Shown: positions 34,735 to 44,025 of the stretch, piece by piece | Layout of the letters: every line of letters starts with the position of its first letter | How positions within the stretch are numbered: the first letter of the stretch is position 1 | Notes under the pieces: model-generated | Told to the model about the DNA's origin: nothing | What the model saw: only the letters and a program-made list of their open reading frames with translations | The model's database searches: none | Assembly: GCF_029892095.1 (NCBI RefSeq) | Contig: NZ_JARZAE010000004.1 | Span: forward strand, 3,534,001 to 3,598,000 | Direction: 5' to 3' | DNA: 64,000 bases | Origin: Kitasatospora sp. MAP12-44 | GTDB lineage: Bacteria > Actinomycetota > Actinomycetes > Streptomycetales > Streptomycetaceae | Made by a program: the position numbers and the translations under genes

Positions 34735-34814
34735 AGCTTCTCCACCCCCCGCACCACCAGCGCGAGGACGGCGAACACGGCGACCGTGACACCGACGAAG
34801 ACGAGATCGAGCAT
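34731..34814 (-). CDS. 27-aa single-helix membrane peptide at the head of the kdp operon
   Basis: Reads MLDLVFVGVTVAVFAVLALV and ends VRGVEKL: one TM helix with a positively charged end. Its stop overlaps the kdpF start by 4 nt, so it is translationally coupled to the Kdp operon. It resembles KdpF in size and topology but lacks the FPEKF tail. It may be a second small Kdp subunit or a leader ORF driving kdpF translation. The ribosome site is only moderate (ggtggaa). Confidence 0.6.
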   Translation of the reverse strand: MLDLVFVGVTVAVFAVLALVVRGVEKL

Positions 34815-35090
34815 GGGTTCCACCAAGGCGATAAAGAGCCTGGCCGTGGGTGGCCGCTAGGCCTCACGACACCGGCGGCGGGCCGGCTGAAGCAGCAAAC
34901 CAGCCGTTTCGCCGCCACTTCGGAGTCCTGACGCCGTCCATACGGGCGTATGGGGAACGTTGACGCCCCCTTGATGGCCACCCGCACCGGCGTTATCGGA
35001 CCGTCATCTCCGCACCGCCCCCGGGCACGCCGAGGCCCCCGGTGCGCGGCCCGTTCCTGCTGCCGCGCCCCGGGGGCCAGTCCCCAACGG
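34815..35090. promoter_or_regulatory. Probable kdp promoter region
   Basis: 276 bp between the kdp leader ORF and the KimA-like gene stop. The kdp promoter and KdpE site should lie in the part nearest 34815, but I cannot pick a clear box. The part nearest 35090 holds the permease terminator. Confidence 0.4.
35034..35078 (-). terminator. Terminator after KimA-like permease 1
   Basis: 16-bp GC-rich inverted repeat with one mismatch (35034-35049 with 35063-35078), 13-nt loop, 12 bp downstream of the permease stop. Confidence 0.7.
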
Positions 35091-37130
35091 TCAGCCGACC
35101 TTGTCGGCCTTCGGCAGGACGTCGTCGCGCGACGGCGGCTCACCGCGGCGCACCGACCCCGGGGCCCGGCGGGCCGGGTGGTCGGCGCGGCTGGAGGAGG
35201 AGAGCTGCCACGGCACGCTGATCACCATCACCCCGGGGGTGAAGAGCAGCCGGCTCTTCAGCCACAGCGCCGACTGGTTGTGCAGCAGGTGCTCCCACCA
35301 GCGGCCGACCACGTACTCGGGGATGAAGACCGCGACGACGTCCCGCGGGCTGGAACGGCGCACCGAGCGGACGTAGGCCACCACCGGCCTGGTGATCTCG
35401 CGGTACGGCGAGTCCAGCACCTTGAGCGGCACCTGGATGTCGAACAGCGCCCACTGCTCGCGCAGTTCGTCGGTGTCCTCCTTCTCCACCGCGACGCTGA
35501 GCGCCTCCAGGGTGTCCGGCCGGAACGCCTGCGCGTAGCCGAGCGCGCGCAGCGTGGGCTTGTGGATCTTGGAGACCAGGACGATGCCGTGCACCTTCGA
35601 GGGCCGCACCGACTCCGCGTGCGGGTCGTCGACCGACAGCTCGTCCGCAACCGCGTCGTAGTGCCGGCGGATCCCCCGCATCATCCCGAACAGCAGCACG
35701 GCGGCCACCACTGCGAGCCAGGCGCCCTCGGTGAACTTGGTGATCATCACGATCACCAGCACCAGCGCGGTGACGCAGGCACCGAAGCTGTTGATCACCC
35801 GCGAGCGCTGGGCGGCGCCGCGCACCGAGGCGTCGGTCTCGGTGGTCAGCAGCTCGTTCCAGTGCCTGACCATGCCGATCTGCGACAGCGTGAAGGAGGT
35901 GAACACACCCAGGATGTAGAGGTGGATCAGGTTGGTGACGTCCGCCTTGTACGCCCAGAGCAGCAGCATGTTCACCACGGCCAGCGCGATGATGCCGTTG
36001 GAGAACGCGAGGCGGTCGCCGCGGGTGTGCATCTGGCGTGGCAGGAAGCGGTGCTGGGCCAGGATCGAGGCCAGCAGCGGGAACCCGTTGAAGGCGGTGT
36101 TCGCGGCCAGGATCAGGACCAGCGCGGTCACCGCCTGGATGAAGTAGAAGAGGAAGCTGTGGTCGCCGCCGAAGATCGAGGCCGCCAGCTGCGCGATCAC
36201 CGTCGGCTGCGAGGCCGTGTGGCAGTCCCCCGGGTAGCCCAGCAACTGGCAGGTGTCGACGGTCTTGTGCACCTTGGTGAGCAGCGCCAGCCAGGTGATC
36301 CCGACGAACATCACCACGGCGGTGATGCCCATCACCGCCAACGTGCTCGCGGCGTTCTTCGACTTGGGAGCCCGAAAGGCCGGCACACCGTTGGAGATCG
36401 CCTCGACACCGGTCAGCGCCGTACAGCCGGAGGCGAAGGCCTTGAGGGCCAGCAGCAGCAGGCCCAGGCCCGCCAGGGTGTTCTTGTGGTCGATCGGGAT
36501 GATCGGGTACTTCGCGCTGGAGGCCACCGGCGCGTGCCCGAGCGCGGCCTTGATCAGCCCGGTGATGATCATCAGCATCATGCCGCCGATGAACAGGTAC
36601 GTCGGCGCGGCGAACGCCTTGCCCGACTCGCGCACCCCGCGCAGGTTCACCGCCGCCAGTATCGCGACGAACAGCACCGCCATCAACACCCGGTAGTCGC
36701 TCAGCGCCGGGATCGCCGAGATGATGTTGTCCACCCCGGAGGCCACCGATACGGCCACCGTCATCACGTAGTCGACCAGCAACGAGGCCGCCACCACCAG
36801 GCCCGCGTTCGGCCCGAGGTTGCTGGTCACCACCTCGTACGAGCCGCCACCGCTGGGGTAGGCGTGCACGACCTGGCGGTACGACATCACCACGACCGCC
36901 ATCAGCGCGACCACCCCGGCCGCGATCCACGGCGTGAGGTAGAGGAGGGCGGTGCCGCCGACAGTGAGCACCAGCAGGATCTCCTCGGTGGCGTAGGCCA
37001 CCGAGGAGAGCGGGTCGGACGCGAAGATCGGCAGCGCGATGCGCTTGGGCAGCAGGGTCTCGCCCAGCTCCTCGCTGCGCATGGCCCGACCGATCACGAG
37101 GCGCTTGAGCGCCGAGGGCACGTTGAACAC
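35091..37130 (-). CDS. KimA-like APC-superfamily permease 1 (probable K+/H+ symporter)
   Basis: About 679 aa with 12 TM helices and a hydrophilic C-terminal domain of some 180 aa (VHGIVLVSKIHKPTLRALGYAQ), the layout of KimA (YdaO). The N terminus RLVIGRAMRSEELGETLLPK, followed by FASDPLSSVAYATEEIL and SYRQVVHAYPSGGGSYEV, corresponds block by block to KimA, a high-affinity potassium importer. I prefer the GTG at 37130 (VFNVPSALKRLVIGR), as family members begin close to this block; the frame is open to 37205. It sits directly upstream of the kdp operon, consistent with K+ supply. Amino-acid transport is the alternative reading. Confidence 0.72.
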   Translation of the reverse strand: MFNVPSALKRLVIGRAMRSEELGETLLPKRIALPIFASDPLSSVAYATEEILLVLTVGGTALLYLTPWIAAGVVALMAVVVMSYRQVVHAYPSGGGSYEVVTSNLGPNAGLVVAASLLVDYVMTVAVSVASGVDNIISAIPALSDYRVLMAVLFVAILAAVNLRGVRESGKAFAAPTYLFIGGMMLMIITGLIKAALGHAPVASSAKYPIIPIDHKNTLAGLGLLLLALKAFASGCTALTGVEAISNGVPAFRAPKSKNAASTLAVMGITAVVMFVGITWLALLTKVHKTVDTCQLLGYPGDCHTASQPTVIAQLAASIFGGDHSFLFYFIQAVTALVLILAANTAFNGFPLLASILAQHRFLPRQMHTRGDRLAFSNGIIALAVVNMLLLWAYKADVTNLIHLYILGVFTSFTLSQIGMVRHWNELLTTETDASVRGAAQRSRVINSFGACVTALVLVIVMITKFTEGAWLAVVAAVLLFGMMRGIRRHYDAVADELSVDDPHAESVRPSKVHGIVLVSKIHKPTLRALGYAQAFRPDTLEALSVAVEKEDTDELREQWALFDIQVPLKVLDSPYREITRPVVAYVRSVRRSSPRDVVAVFIPEYVVGRWWEHLLHNQSALWLKSRLLFTPGVMVISVPWQLSSSSRADHPARRAPGSVRRGEPPSRDDVLPKADKVG

Positions 37131-37254
37131 AGCGCGAGCGTATGCGTGCAGGACGTTAAGACGACCATCGACTCGCGGGGGTCCAGCGGACTCGGCACCG
37201 CCCACCCGGCTGCGGATTTCCGCAGGCCAGAGGGGTTCAGATCGACTTTCGGTG

Positions 37255-39105
37255 CTACATCCGCAACCGCAGACGGCAGACCACCGCGTCCGTGCCCTGC
37301 CGCAGCGCCCGGTCGATCAGCGCCCCGCGCTGGTTCTGCAGCGCCCGCTGCCAGAGGTGCACCGGCTCGACCTCCGCGATCAGCACGGTGATCCGGTCGT
37401 ACGCGTGCTCGGTGCCGAGCTCGTTGACGAAGGCGACCAGCGGCCGGCCCAGTCGTCGGTGCGCGTCAGGGGCCTCCAGCAGCGGCACGCCCGGCTGCCA
37501 CAGCTCCCAGTCCCGGCGCAGCGCCTCGGTGGCCTGGCGGTCCTCGGCGTCCGGATCGCTGTGCACCACGGTCACCGCGAGGACCTCGTCGCCGAGCGAG
37601 ACGGCCGCCGACAGCGCCTCCCTGGTCAGCCGCGAGATCGACATCACCGGCACCACCACCAGCGAACGCTGACGCGTCACCGGCCCGGGGATCCGGCCGA
37701 GCTCAAGGCGCGCGCCGATCCGCCCGTACGCCCGGTGGATCAGCTCGAAGAGCAGCACCAGCAGCGGCAGCGCGACCACGATGCCCCAGGCGCCCTCGGT
37801 GAACTTGGTCCCGGTCACCACCAGGGTGGCCACCCCGGTCAGCAGCGCGCCGAAGCCGTTCAGCAGCGCCCGGCCGCGCCAGCCGGCCCCGCGCTCCGTC
37901 AACCAGTGCTTCACCATGCCGACCTGGCAGATCGTGAAGCCGACGAAGACGCCGATCGAGAAGAGCGGCACCAGGCTGTTGACGTCCCCGCCCGAGCCGA
38001 TCAGCAGCACCGCCGAGACACCCGCAAGGAACAGCACGCCGTGCCGGTGCACCTGGTGGTCGGCCCGCAGCGCGAAGACATGCGGCAGGTGGTTGTCGCG
38101 GGCCAGCAGCCGCAGCAGCACCGGCAGCCCGCCGAACGAGGTGTTCGCCGCCAGCGCGAGCAGCAGCACGGTGGAGAACTGCACCAGGTAGAAGCCGAAT
38201 CCATGCCCCAGCGAGGCGTCCGCCAGCTGGGCGAGCACCGTGACGCCCTGCACCGGCTGGAGGTGGAATCGGCCGATCAGCACGGCCAGCCCGACCAGCA
38301 TCACCCCGAGCACCGCGCCGAGCGCGATCTCGGTGTTCTGCGCCCGCTTGACCCGCGGCGTCCGGAACGACGGCACCGCGTTGGCCACCGCCTCCACCCC
38401 GGTCAGCGCCGAGCAACCGGAGGCGAAGGCCTTGAGCAGCAGCAGCGCGCCGACGCCGGTGGCGTTCTGGGCCAGCGCCGAGGCGTGCCCGGCGGCGGCC
38501 GCCGTACTGGCCGGCGCGGAGCGGAAGAGCCCGATCACGATGATCGCCATGATCGAGAGGACGAAGACCGCGGTCGGCGCCATGAACCAGCGAGCCGACT
38601 CGGCGATCCCGCGCAGGTTGACCAGCGTGACCACCACCAGCACCGCCAGGCAGAGCCACACCCGGTCGTCGTAGAGGTTCGGAAACGCCGAGGTCAGCGC
38701 GGCCACCCCGGCCGTCACCGAGACCGCCACGTTCAAGATGTAGTCGACGATCAGCGAAGCCGCCGCCGTGAGCGCGGTCCGCCGCCCCAGGTACGCCTTG
38801 GCCACCGCGTACGACCCGCCGCCGTCCGGAAACGCCGCGATCACCTGCCGGTACGAGGCCGTCAGCACCGCCAGCAGCAAAGCGATCGCCGCCGTCACCG
38901 GCAGCGTGAACCCCAACCCGTAGCTGCCTGCCGCGGCCAGCACCAGAACGATCGACTCCGGCCCGTACGCCACCGACGCCATCGCGTCCAGCGACAGCGC
39001 GGCCAGGCCCCCGAACGCGGAGAGCTTGTCGTTCTCCTTGGCCTTCTTGGCAGGCAGCCCGGTATCAGGAGGCTCGGCGAGGGCCGCGAGCGGCGAGGGG
39101 GACAT
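37255..39105 (-). CDS. KimA-like APC-superfamily permease 2
   Basis: 616 aa and about 12 TM helices. Seen: LSLDAMASVAYGPESIVLVL, SYRQVIAAFPDGGGSYAVAKAYLG and IVDYILNVAVSVTAGVAALT, each aligning with KimA/YdaO blocks, and a C-terminal cytosolic domain (VVVPVMSISRLTREALSAAV). It is a diverged paralogue of the next permease, in tandem with 124 bp between. ATG 39105 has GGAGG 8 bases upstream. The second copy may differ in affinity or regulation; amino-acid transport cannot be excluded. Confidence 0.72.
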   Translation of the reverse strand: MSPSPLAALAEPPDTGLPAKKAKENDKLSAFGGLAALSLDAMASVAYGPESIVLVLAAAGSYGLGFTLPVTAAIALLLAVLTASYRQVIAAFPDGGGSYAVAKAYLGRRTALTAAASLIVDYILNVAVSVTAGVAALTSAFPNLYDDRVWLCLAVLVVVTLVNLRGIAESARWFMAPTAVFVLSIMAIIVIGLFRSAPASTAAAAGHASALAQNATGVGALLLLKAFASGCSALTGVEAVANAVPSFRTPRVKRAQNTEIALGAVLGVMLVGLAVLIGRFHLQPVQGVTVLAQLADASLGHGFGFYLVQFSTVLLLALAANTSFGGLPVLLRLLARDNHLPHVFALRADHQVHRHGVLFLAGVSAVLLIGSGGDVNSLVPLFSIGVFVGFTICQVGMVKHWLTERGAGWRGRALLNGFGALLTGVATLVVTGTKFTEGAWGIVVALPLLVLLFELIHRAYGRIGARLELGRIPGPVTRQRSLVVVPVMSISRLTREALSAAVSLGDEVLAVTVVHSDPDAEDRQATEALRRDWELWQPGVPLLEAPDAHRRLGRPLVAFVNELGTEHAYDRITVLIAEVEPVHLWQRALQNQRGALIDRALRQGTDAVVCRLRLRM

Positions 39106-39300
39106 CTGACTAACCTCCGTGGTCGGCAAACTGCTCGAATCGTCTCCACGACGCCCACCCGTGCCAACCTGCCCTACACGTTCGATACGCCGCGCCCGGC
39201 ATCCTTGACGCCTCCTTGACCCCGCGTCAACCGCCGCCCGGCCAGAGCACGAACGACCGTCCGCCCTTCCATGCCAGTTCAGAGCCCCGGGCACAAAGAA

Positions 39301-39340
39301 GACCGGCCCCGAACCGCGTTTCCACGGTTCGGGGCCGGTC
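39301..39340 (-). terminator. Terminator of tRNA-Tyr
   Basis: Perfect 16-bp stem (39301-39316 with 39325-39340) and an 8-nt loop, 10 bp past the tRNA-Tyr 3' end. Confidence 0.9.
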
Positions 39341-39350
39341 TCATATCCTG

Positions 39351-39431
39351 TGGCTGGTGCAGGGTTCGAACCTGCGTAGCTTGCGCGGCAGATTTACAGT
39401 CTGCTCCCTTTGGCCGCTCGGGCAACCAGCC
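39351..39431 (-). tRNA. tRNA-Tyr (GUA)
   Basis: 81 nt, class II with a long variable arm. Acceptor ggctggt pairs with accagcc, discriminator A; anticodon stem-loop GCAGA-CTGTAAA-TCTGC; T-arm GGTTCGAACC. No encoded CCA. Confidence 0.95.
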
Positions 39432-39632
39432 AGGATGTTTGTCTCGCGGAGGCTCGCGCCCCGTTCGACGTCGTAAACGATACCTGATGACTGGGGGTGC
39501 TCCGCCACTCGATTGGTCACCTGATGATCAAAGGGTCGGCGGGCGGTGCCGCTGGATAGGCTGGGCCCGTGACCGCTCCGCATCCGGCGGGGCGCCGACA
39601 GTGCCGCCGACACCGCAAGGAGACCACCACAG
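39432..39632. promoter_or_regulatory. Divergent intergenic region, tRNA-Tyr and yajQ
   Basis: About 200 bp that should carry promoters in both directions. The yajQ ribosome site aaggaga lies near 39617. I see no other clear element. Confidence 0.4.
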
Positions 39633-40121
39633 ATGGCCGACTCCAGTTTCGACATCGTCTCGAAGGTCGAGAAGCAGGAGGTCGACAACGCGATCAACCA
39701 GACCTCCCGCGAGCTCGCCAGCCGCTACGACTTCAAGAACGTCGGGGCGTACATCGGCTGGACGGGTGACAAGATCGAGATGAAGGCCAGCGGCGAGGAG
39801 CGGGTCAAGGCGATCCTCGACGTGCTGCAGACCAAGCTGATCAACCGCGGCATCTCGCTGAAGGCGCTGGACGCCGGCGAGCCGCAGCTGTCCGGCAAGG
39901 AGTACAAGATCTTCGCGACGATCCAGGAGGGCATCTCCCAGGACAACGCCAAGAAGGTCTCGAAGATCATCCGCGACGAGGGCCCCAAGGGCGTCAAGGC
40001 GCAGATCCAGGGCGAGGAGCTGCGCGTCTCGTCCAAGAGCCGGGACGACCTGCAGGAGGTGCAGGCCCTGCTCAAGGGCAAGGACCTGGACTTCGCACTC
40101 CAGTTCGTGAACTACCGCTGA
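39633..40121 (+). CDS. yajQ: YajQ-family nucleotide-binding protein
   Basis: 162 aa, full length for the family ([48 protein letters not shown]). Two ferredoxin-like domains. Some members bind cyclic di-GMP and act with transcription factors; the role in actinobacteria is not settled. Monocistronic, with an aaggaga ribosome site and a terminator downstream. Confidence 0.92.
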   Translation: MADSSFDIVSKVEKQEVDNAINQTSRELASRYDFKNVGAYIGWTGDKIEMKASGEERVKAILDVLQTKLINRGISLKALDAGEPQLSGKEYKIFATIQEGISQDNAKKVSKIIRDEGPKGVKAQIQGEELRVSSKSRDDLQEVQALLKGKDLDFALQFVNYR

Positions 40122-40561
40122 GCCAGCCGGTAGCGGCCGCCGAGGGCGGCCCAGCAGGGCACGGGTGAGGGCGTCGCAATCGCGGCGCCCTCACCCTTTG
40201 CGTTCGTACCTGTACGTCCGCTGAGCCGACGGGCCGGCAAGGATTGCGGCGGGGTCGAATGGGCAGGCGAGAGGTGGGGGAGGTGGAGATCCCGGGGACC
40301 CGAGCGGCAGAAACCGTGAAGGGACGAATCTGTGCCCGGTGCATGACCACCAGCTGACCCAACGGACCACTTGCTCGGAGCGGTTTTCTGAGTTTTTGGT
40401 GTGCGGCCTCCGACCCACCCGGGCAGACCGCAGAGCACGACGGTACTTGCCGGACCCAGCGCAGTGCGAAAGAAGTCCTTCCGCACTCAGTGATTCTTAA
40501 AGATTGCGCTGCTACGTTGACCCGGCTTGACCGACCTGACCTCGCGAAGGGGACGCCACCG
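40122..40561. other. Intergenic region: yajQ terminator, then PAP2 upstream region
   Basis: 440 bp without a gene I can support. The first part holds the yajQ terminator. The rest is lower in GC than its surroundings (around 40370-40510), consistent with a promoter region for the PAP2 gene. A weak hairpin (agtgcg/cgcact, 40463-40487) is present. Open frames across it have no ribosome sites. Confidence 0.5.
40163..40196 (+). terminator. Terminator of yajQ
   Basis: 11-bp perfect stem gggtgagggcg with cgccctcaccc (40163-40173 with 40186-40196), 12-nt loop, followed by ttt. Confidence 0.8.
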
Positions 40562-41635
40562 GTGACCAGCCTGTTCCACTCCGCACGGCCCACCGCCGAC
40601 ACGCCGCGCTCCGAGGCGCCGCATGCCGCTCCCCGGAGCACGGACTGGCGGACTCATCTGAGCGCGGTACGGGCCAAGGCCCAGTACCTGCGTCTGCTGG
40701 CGTGGCCGATCTACCTCGTCGCGCTGTGGCGCTACGTCAACGACAACGGTCTCCCGTACAACAACGACCTGGTCTTCGTCTGGCTGATCGGCGCGCTGAT
40801 AGCCGCCGCGGTGCACAGCGGCAACCGCTTCGGCTGGTTGCGCGTGCTCCGCGACTGGGTACCGGTGATGGCGGCGGTCTGGGCGTACTCGTTGCTGCGC
40901 GGCTACGGCTCGCACACGCCGTGGGCCGTGCACTGGGCACCGCAGGTGGCGTTCGACAAGGTCGTCGGCGGCGGGCAGGTCTGGACGGTCCGGCTGCAGC
41001 ACCTGCTGTACACACCCGGTCACCTGCACTGGTACGACTACCTGGCCACCACGGTCTACATGTCGCATTTCTTCGCGGTCTTCGTCGTCATGGCGGTGCT
41101 CTGGCGCAAGCGCCACGAGCGGTTCACCCGCCTGGTGGCGCTCTACCTGGCGCTCACCTTCGCAGCGTTCGCCACGTACGTCCTCTACCCCGCCGACCCG
41201 CCGTGGCTCACGGCGCAGAACGGGCACCTGCCGGCCATCGCCCGGATCGTCCAGGACGTGCTGAACCAGAGCGGCCTGCCGCGCGCCGGATCGCTCTTCG
41301 AGAACGGCAGCCGCTTCGACAACGACGTGGCCGCGATGCCCTCGCTGCACGCCGCGTACCCGATGCTGCTGGCGCTGTTCTTCTGGCCGGTCTCCAACCG
41401 CTGGGTGCGGATCGTGCTGGTCGCCTATCCGCTGGCGATGGCATTCACCCTGGTCTACGGCGGCGAGCACTTCGTGGTCGACATCCTGGCGGGCTGGACC
41501 TACACCGCCGTGATCTACTTCGGCCTCACCCGCCTGCTCGACCGCCGGGCCCGACTGCGCGCCGAGCGCAAGGCGGCGCAGCGTCCTGAGGACCAGGACG
41601 ACCAGGTCACCCGACCGGCGAAGGCCAGGATCTGA
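40562..41635 (+). CDS. PAP2-superfamily membrane phosphatase/phosphotransferase
   Basis: 357 aa with about six TM helices. The catalytic blocks are AAMPSLHAAYPMLL (second PAP2 motif, with His) and YGGEHFVVDILAGW (third motif, His and Asp). The pattern fits the PAP2_3 group related to inositol-phosphoryl transferases. It acts on a lipid phosphate or a phospho-headgroup at the membrane; the substrate is unknown. GTG 40562 is chosen because gaaggggа-type ribosome site lies 9 bases upstream (40546-40552); a longer frame starts at 40490. Confidence 0.85.
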   Translation: MTSLFHSARPTADTPRSEAPHAAPRSTDWRTHLSAVRAKAQYLRLLAWPIYLVALWRYVNDNGLPYNNDLVFVWLIGALIAAAVHSGNRFGWLRVLRDWVPVMAAVWAYSLLRGYGSHTPWAVHWAPQVAFDKVVGGGQVWTVRLQHLLYTPGHLHWYDYLATTVYMSHFFAVFVVMAVLWRKRHERFTRLVALYLALTFAAFATYVLYPADPPWLTAQNGHLPAIARIVQDVLNQSGLPRAGSLFENGSRFDNDVAAMPSLHAAYPMLLALFFWPVSNRWVRIVLVAYPLAMAFTLVYGGEHFVVDILAGWTYTAVIYFGLTRLLDRRARLRAERKAAQRPEDQDDQVTRPAKARI

Positions 41636-41654
41636 CCCGGGGCAGACTGGCTCC

Positions 41655-42206
41655 GTGCAGACTTCCTCCCGCCCCAGCGCAGAGCAACTCGCCGCCGCCC
41701 GCGACGCGACCATTCCCGATATCACCGCCCCCGGGCTGCGCGTGCTGTTCTGCGGCATCAACCCCGGGCTCTGGTCAGGGGCGACCGGTCACCACTTCGC
41801 GCGGCCCGGCAACCGCTTCTGGCCCGCCCTGCACCGCTCCGGCTTCACGCCCCGCCAGCTGCGCCCGGACGAGCAGCGGGAACTGCTCGCGCTGGGCCTG
41901 GGCATCACCAACGTGGTCGCCCGCGCCACCGCCAAGGCGGACGAGCTCACCGCGGACGAGTTCCGCGCGGGCGGCGCGGCGCTGACCGAGCGGGTGGCCC
42001 GGCTGCGGCCGCAGGTGCTGGCGGTCCTGGGCATCGGGGCGTACCGGACGGCCTTCGGCAGGCCGCGCACCACGGTGGGCCGCCAGCCGGACGGGCTGGG
42101 CGACACCGAGGTCTGGGTCCTGCCGAACCCGAGCGGCCTGAACGCGCACTACACGCCCACCACGCTGGCGGCCGAGTTCCGCACGCTGCGTGAGGCGATC
42201 GGCTAG
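41655..42206 (+). CDS. mug: G/U mismatch-specific DNA glycosylase (Mug family)
   Basis: 183 aa. Motif I GINPGLWSGATGHHFARPGNRFW and the late NPSGLN are the signatures of the Mug/TDG branch of uracil-DNA glycosylases. It removes uracil or ethenocytosine opposite guanine. Start GTG 41655, 19 bp after the PAP2 stop, without a strong ribosome site, so coupling to the upstream gene is likely. Its stop is 3 bp from that of the convergent yccF. Confidence 0.88.
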   Translation: MQTSSRPSAEQLAAARDATIPDITAPGLRVLFCGINPGLWSGATGHHFARPGNRFWPALHRSGFTPRQLRPDEQRELLALGLGITNVVARATAKADELTADEFRAGGAALTERVARLRPQVLAVLGIGAYRTAFGRPRTTVGRQPDGLGDTEVWVLPNPSGLNAHYTPTTLAAEFRTLREAIG

Positions 42207-42209
42207 GCG

Positions 42210-42611
42210 TCAGCGTCCGCCGAACTTCTCGTCCGTCGAGACCACCTCGCGGCCGAGCGGCATCAGCGAGATCGGGATCATCTTCAGGTTCGCCCAGCCG
42301 AACGGGATCCCGATGATCGACACAAACAGCGGAATGCTCGTCGCGATATGCGCCAGCGCGAGCCACCACCCCGCGAACACCACCCAGATCACATTGCCGA
42401 CGCACGACGGCGCCCCGGCGTCCGGCCGCTCGACCGTCGTGCGCCCGAACGGCCACAGCACATAGCCGGCAATACGGAAACTCGCAATGCCAAACGGAAT
42501 CGTAATAATCAGGATGCAGCAGACGATTCCCGCAATGGCATAGGCAATGGCCATCCAGATGCCGCAGAAGACCAGCCAGATCACGTTGAGCACAAAGCTG
42601 AGCACCTTCAT
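42210..42611 (-). CDS. yccF: YccF-family inner-membrane protein
   Basis: 133 aa with two copies of a short hydrophobic unit (NVIWLVFCGIWMAIAYAIAG and NVIWVVFAGWWLALAHIA), each followed by IPFG. This duplicated motif is diagnostic of YccF (DUF307). Function unknown. ATG 42611 has GGAGG upstream. Confidence 0.9.
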   Translation of the reverse strand: MKVLSFVLNVIWLVFCGIWMAIAYAIAGIVCCILIITIPFGIASFRIAGYVLWPFGRTTVERPDAGAPSCVGNVIWVVFAGWWLALAHIATSIPLFVSIIGIPFGWANLKMIPISLMPLGREVVSTDEKFGGR

Positions 42612-42652
42612 GCTCCAAGCCTCCCACGTCCTCAGGTCGCCTGCCCGGACCG

Positions 42653-42982
42653 TCAGGCGCCGCCAGGACGCGCGTCGCGGCGTTCGACCAGCGCGGGCGC
42701 CGTCAGGGCGGTGAGCTCGGGTGCGGTCATGCTGGGGAGGAACTCGGTCACCTGGTACGTGGCCACCCCGGCGCGGGCGAACGGGTCGCCGGCGAGGATC
42801 GCGTCCAGGGCGGCCGGGCTCTCGGCGCGGGCCAGGATCACTCCGCCGGTGCGCGGCACCCGGCGGCCTGACGCCAGGAAGGCGCCGGCCTCGTACTGGG
42901 TCTCCAGCCAGGCGACGTGCTCGGGCACCAGCTCGTCGATCCGCTCCAGCGGCACGGTGTAGGTGAGGGTCACGACGAACAC
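42653..42982 (-). CDS. YciI-like dimeric alpha-beta barrel protein
   Basis: 109 aa. VTLTYTVPLERIDELVPEHVAWLE, then GAFLASGRRVPRTGGVILARA and DPFARAGVATYQVTEF, match the YciI fold, with the conserved His in the EHVAWL block. Family chemistry is usually unknown. GTG 42982 is in frame; the overlapping ATG at 42984 is in another frame. Confidence 0.85.
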   Translation of the reverse strand: MFVVTLTYTVPLERIDELVPEHVAWLETQYEAGAFLASGRRVPRTGGVILARAESPAALDAILAGDPFARAGVATYQVTEFLPSMTAPELTALTAPALVERRDARPGGA

Positions 42983-43052
42983 ATCGACCTCCGTTGGCGT
43001 CTGCTCCGCGGACCGTCCGCGTCGTGGAGGACAGTAGTACCCGCGCCCCGCG

Positions 43053-43913
43053 CTACGGGCGCCCGGCCATCCGCTCCAGCCGCGCGATCCGCTCGTCCAT
43101 CGGCGGGTGCGTGGAGAACAGCCGGGTGCCCGCCTCGCCCGGGCGGAACGGGCTGGCGATCATCATGTGGCTGGCCGTCTGGAGCTGCGGCTCGGGCGGC
43201 AGCGGCAGACGCTGGGTGCCCGCGTCCAGCTTGCGCAGGGCGCTGGCGAGGGCGAGCGGGTCCCCGGTGATCCGGGCGCCGTCGGCGTCCGCCTGGTACT
43301 CCCGGGACCGGCTGACGGCCATCTGGATGAGCATTGCGGCGAGCGGGCCCAGGATCAGAATGGCAAGTGTGCCGATGAGCCCGGGTCCGTCGTCGTCCTC
43401 GTCGCGGCCGAACGGGATCAGCCAGGCGAAATTCACCAGGAACATGATCACCGAGGCCAGCGCTCCGGCCACCGACGAGATCAGGATGTCGCGGTTGTAG
43501 ACATGGCTCAGCTCATGGCCGATGACGCCGCGCAGCTCCCGCTCGTCCAGCAGTTGCAGGATGCCGTCGGTGCAGCAGACGGCGGCGTTGCGCGGGTTGC
43601 GCCCGGTGGCGAAGGCGTTCGGCGCGGGCGTCGGGGAGATGTAGAGCCGGGGCATCGGCTGCCGGGCGCTGGTGGAGAGCTCGCGGACGATCCGGTACAG
43701 CCGGGGGGCCTCGATCTCACTGACCGGGCGGGCGCGCATCGCCCGCAGGGCGAGCTTGTCGCTGTTCCAGTACGCGTAGCCGTTGGTACCGAGCGCGACC
43801 AGCAGGCCGATGATCAGCCCCGTCCGCCCGAACAGGCTGCCGACCAGCAGGATCAGTGCTGACAGCGTGCCGAGCAGGACGGCCGTTCTCAACCCGTTGT
43901 GCTGGCGATGCAC
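43053..43913 (-). CDS. htpX: HtpX-type membrane zinc metalloprotease
   Basis: 286 aa. TM helices at about 10-28, 30-48, 150-170 and 185-205; zinc motif HELSH with the distal Glu in [11 protein letters not shown]. HtpX proteases degrade misfolded membrane proteins. The start GTG 43913 ([15 protein letters not shown]) has GGAGGG upstream; the frame extends to 44003, but that extension is unlike the family. Confidence 0.92.
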   Translation of the reverse strand: MHRQHNGLRTAVLLGTLSALILLVGSLFGRTGLIIGLLVALGTNGYAYWNSDKLALRAMRARPVSEIEAPRLYRIVRELSTSARQPMPRLYISPTPAPNAFATGRNPRNAAVCCTDGILQLLDERELRGVIGHELSHVYNRDILISSVAGALASVIMFLVNFAWLIPFGRDEDDDGPGLIGTLAILILGPLAAMLIQMAVSRSREYQADADGARITGDPLALASALRKLDAGTQRLPLPPEPQLQTASHMMIASPFRPGEAGTRLFSTHPPMDERIARLERMAGRP

Positions 43914-44025
43914 GGCAGACCCTCCAAGTGGTGCGGTGGGAAGCCTCTGCTCACATCCCTCTGTCCGGTCAACGGAGGGACGCCTGGTCCTGGTTCCCTT
44001 CACGCCCCCGGGCGGACCTCCTCGG

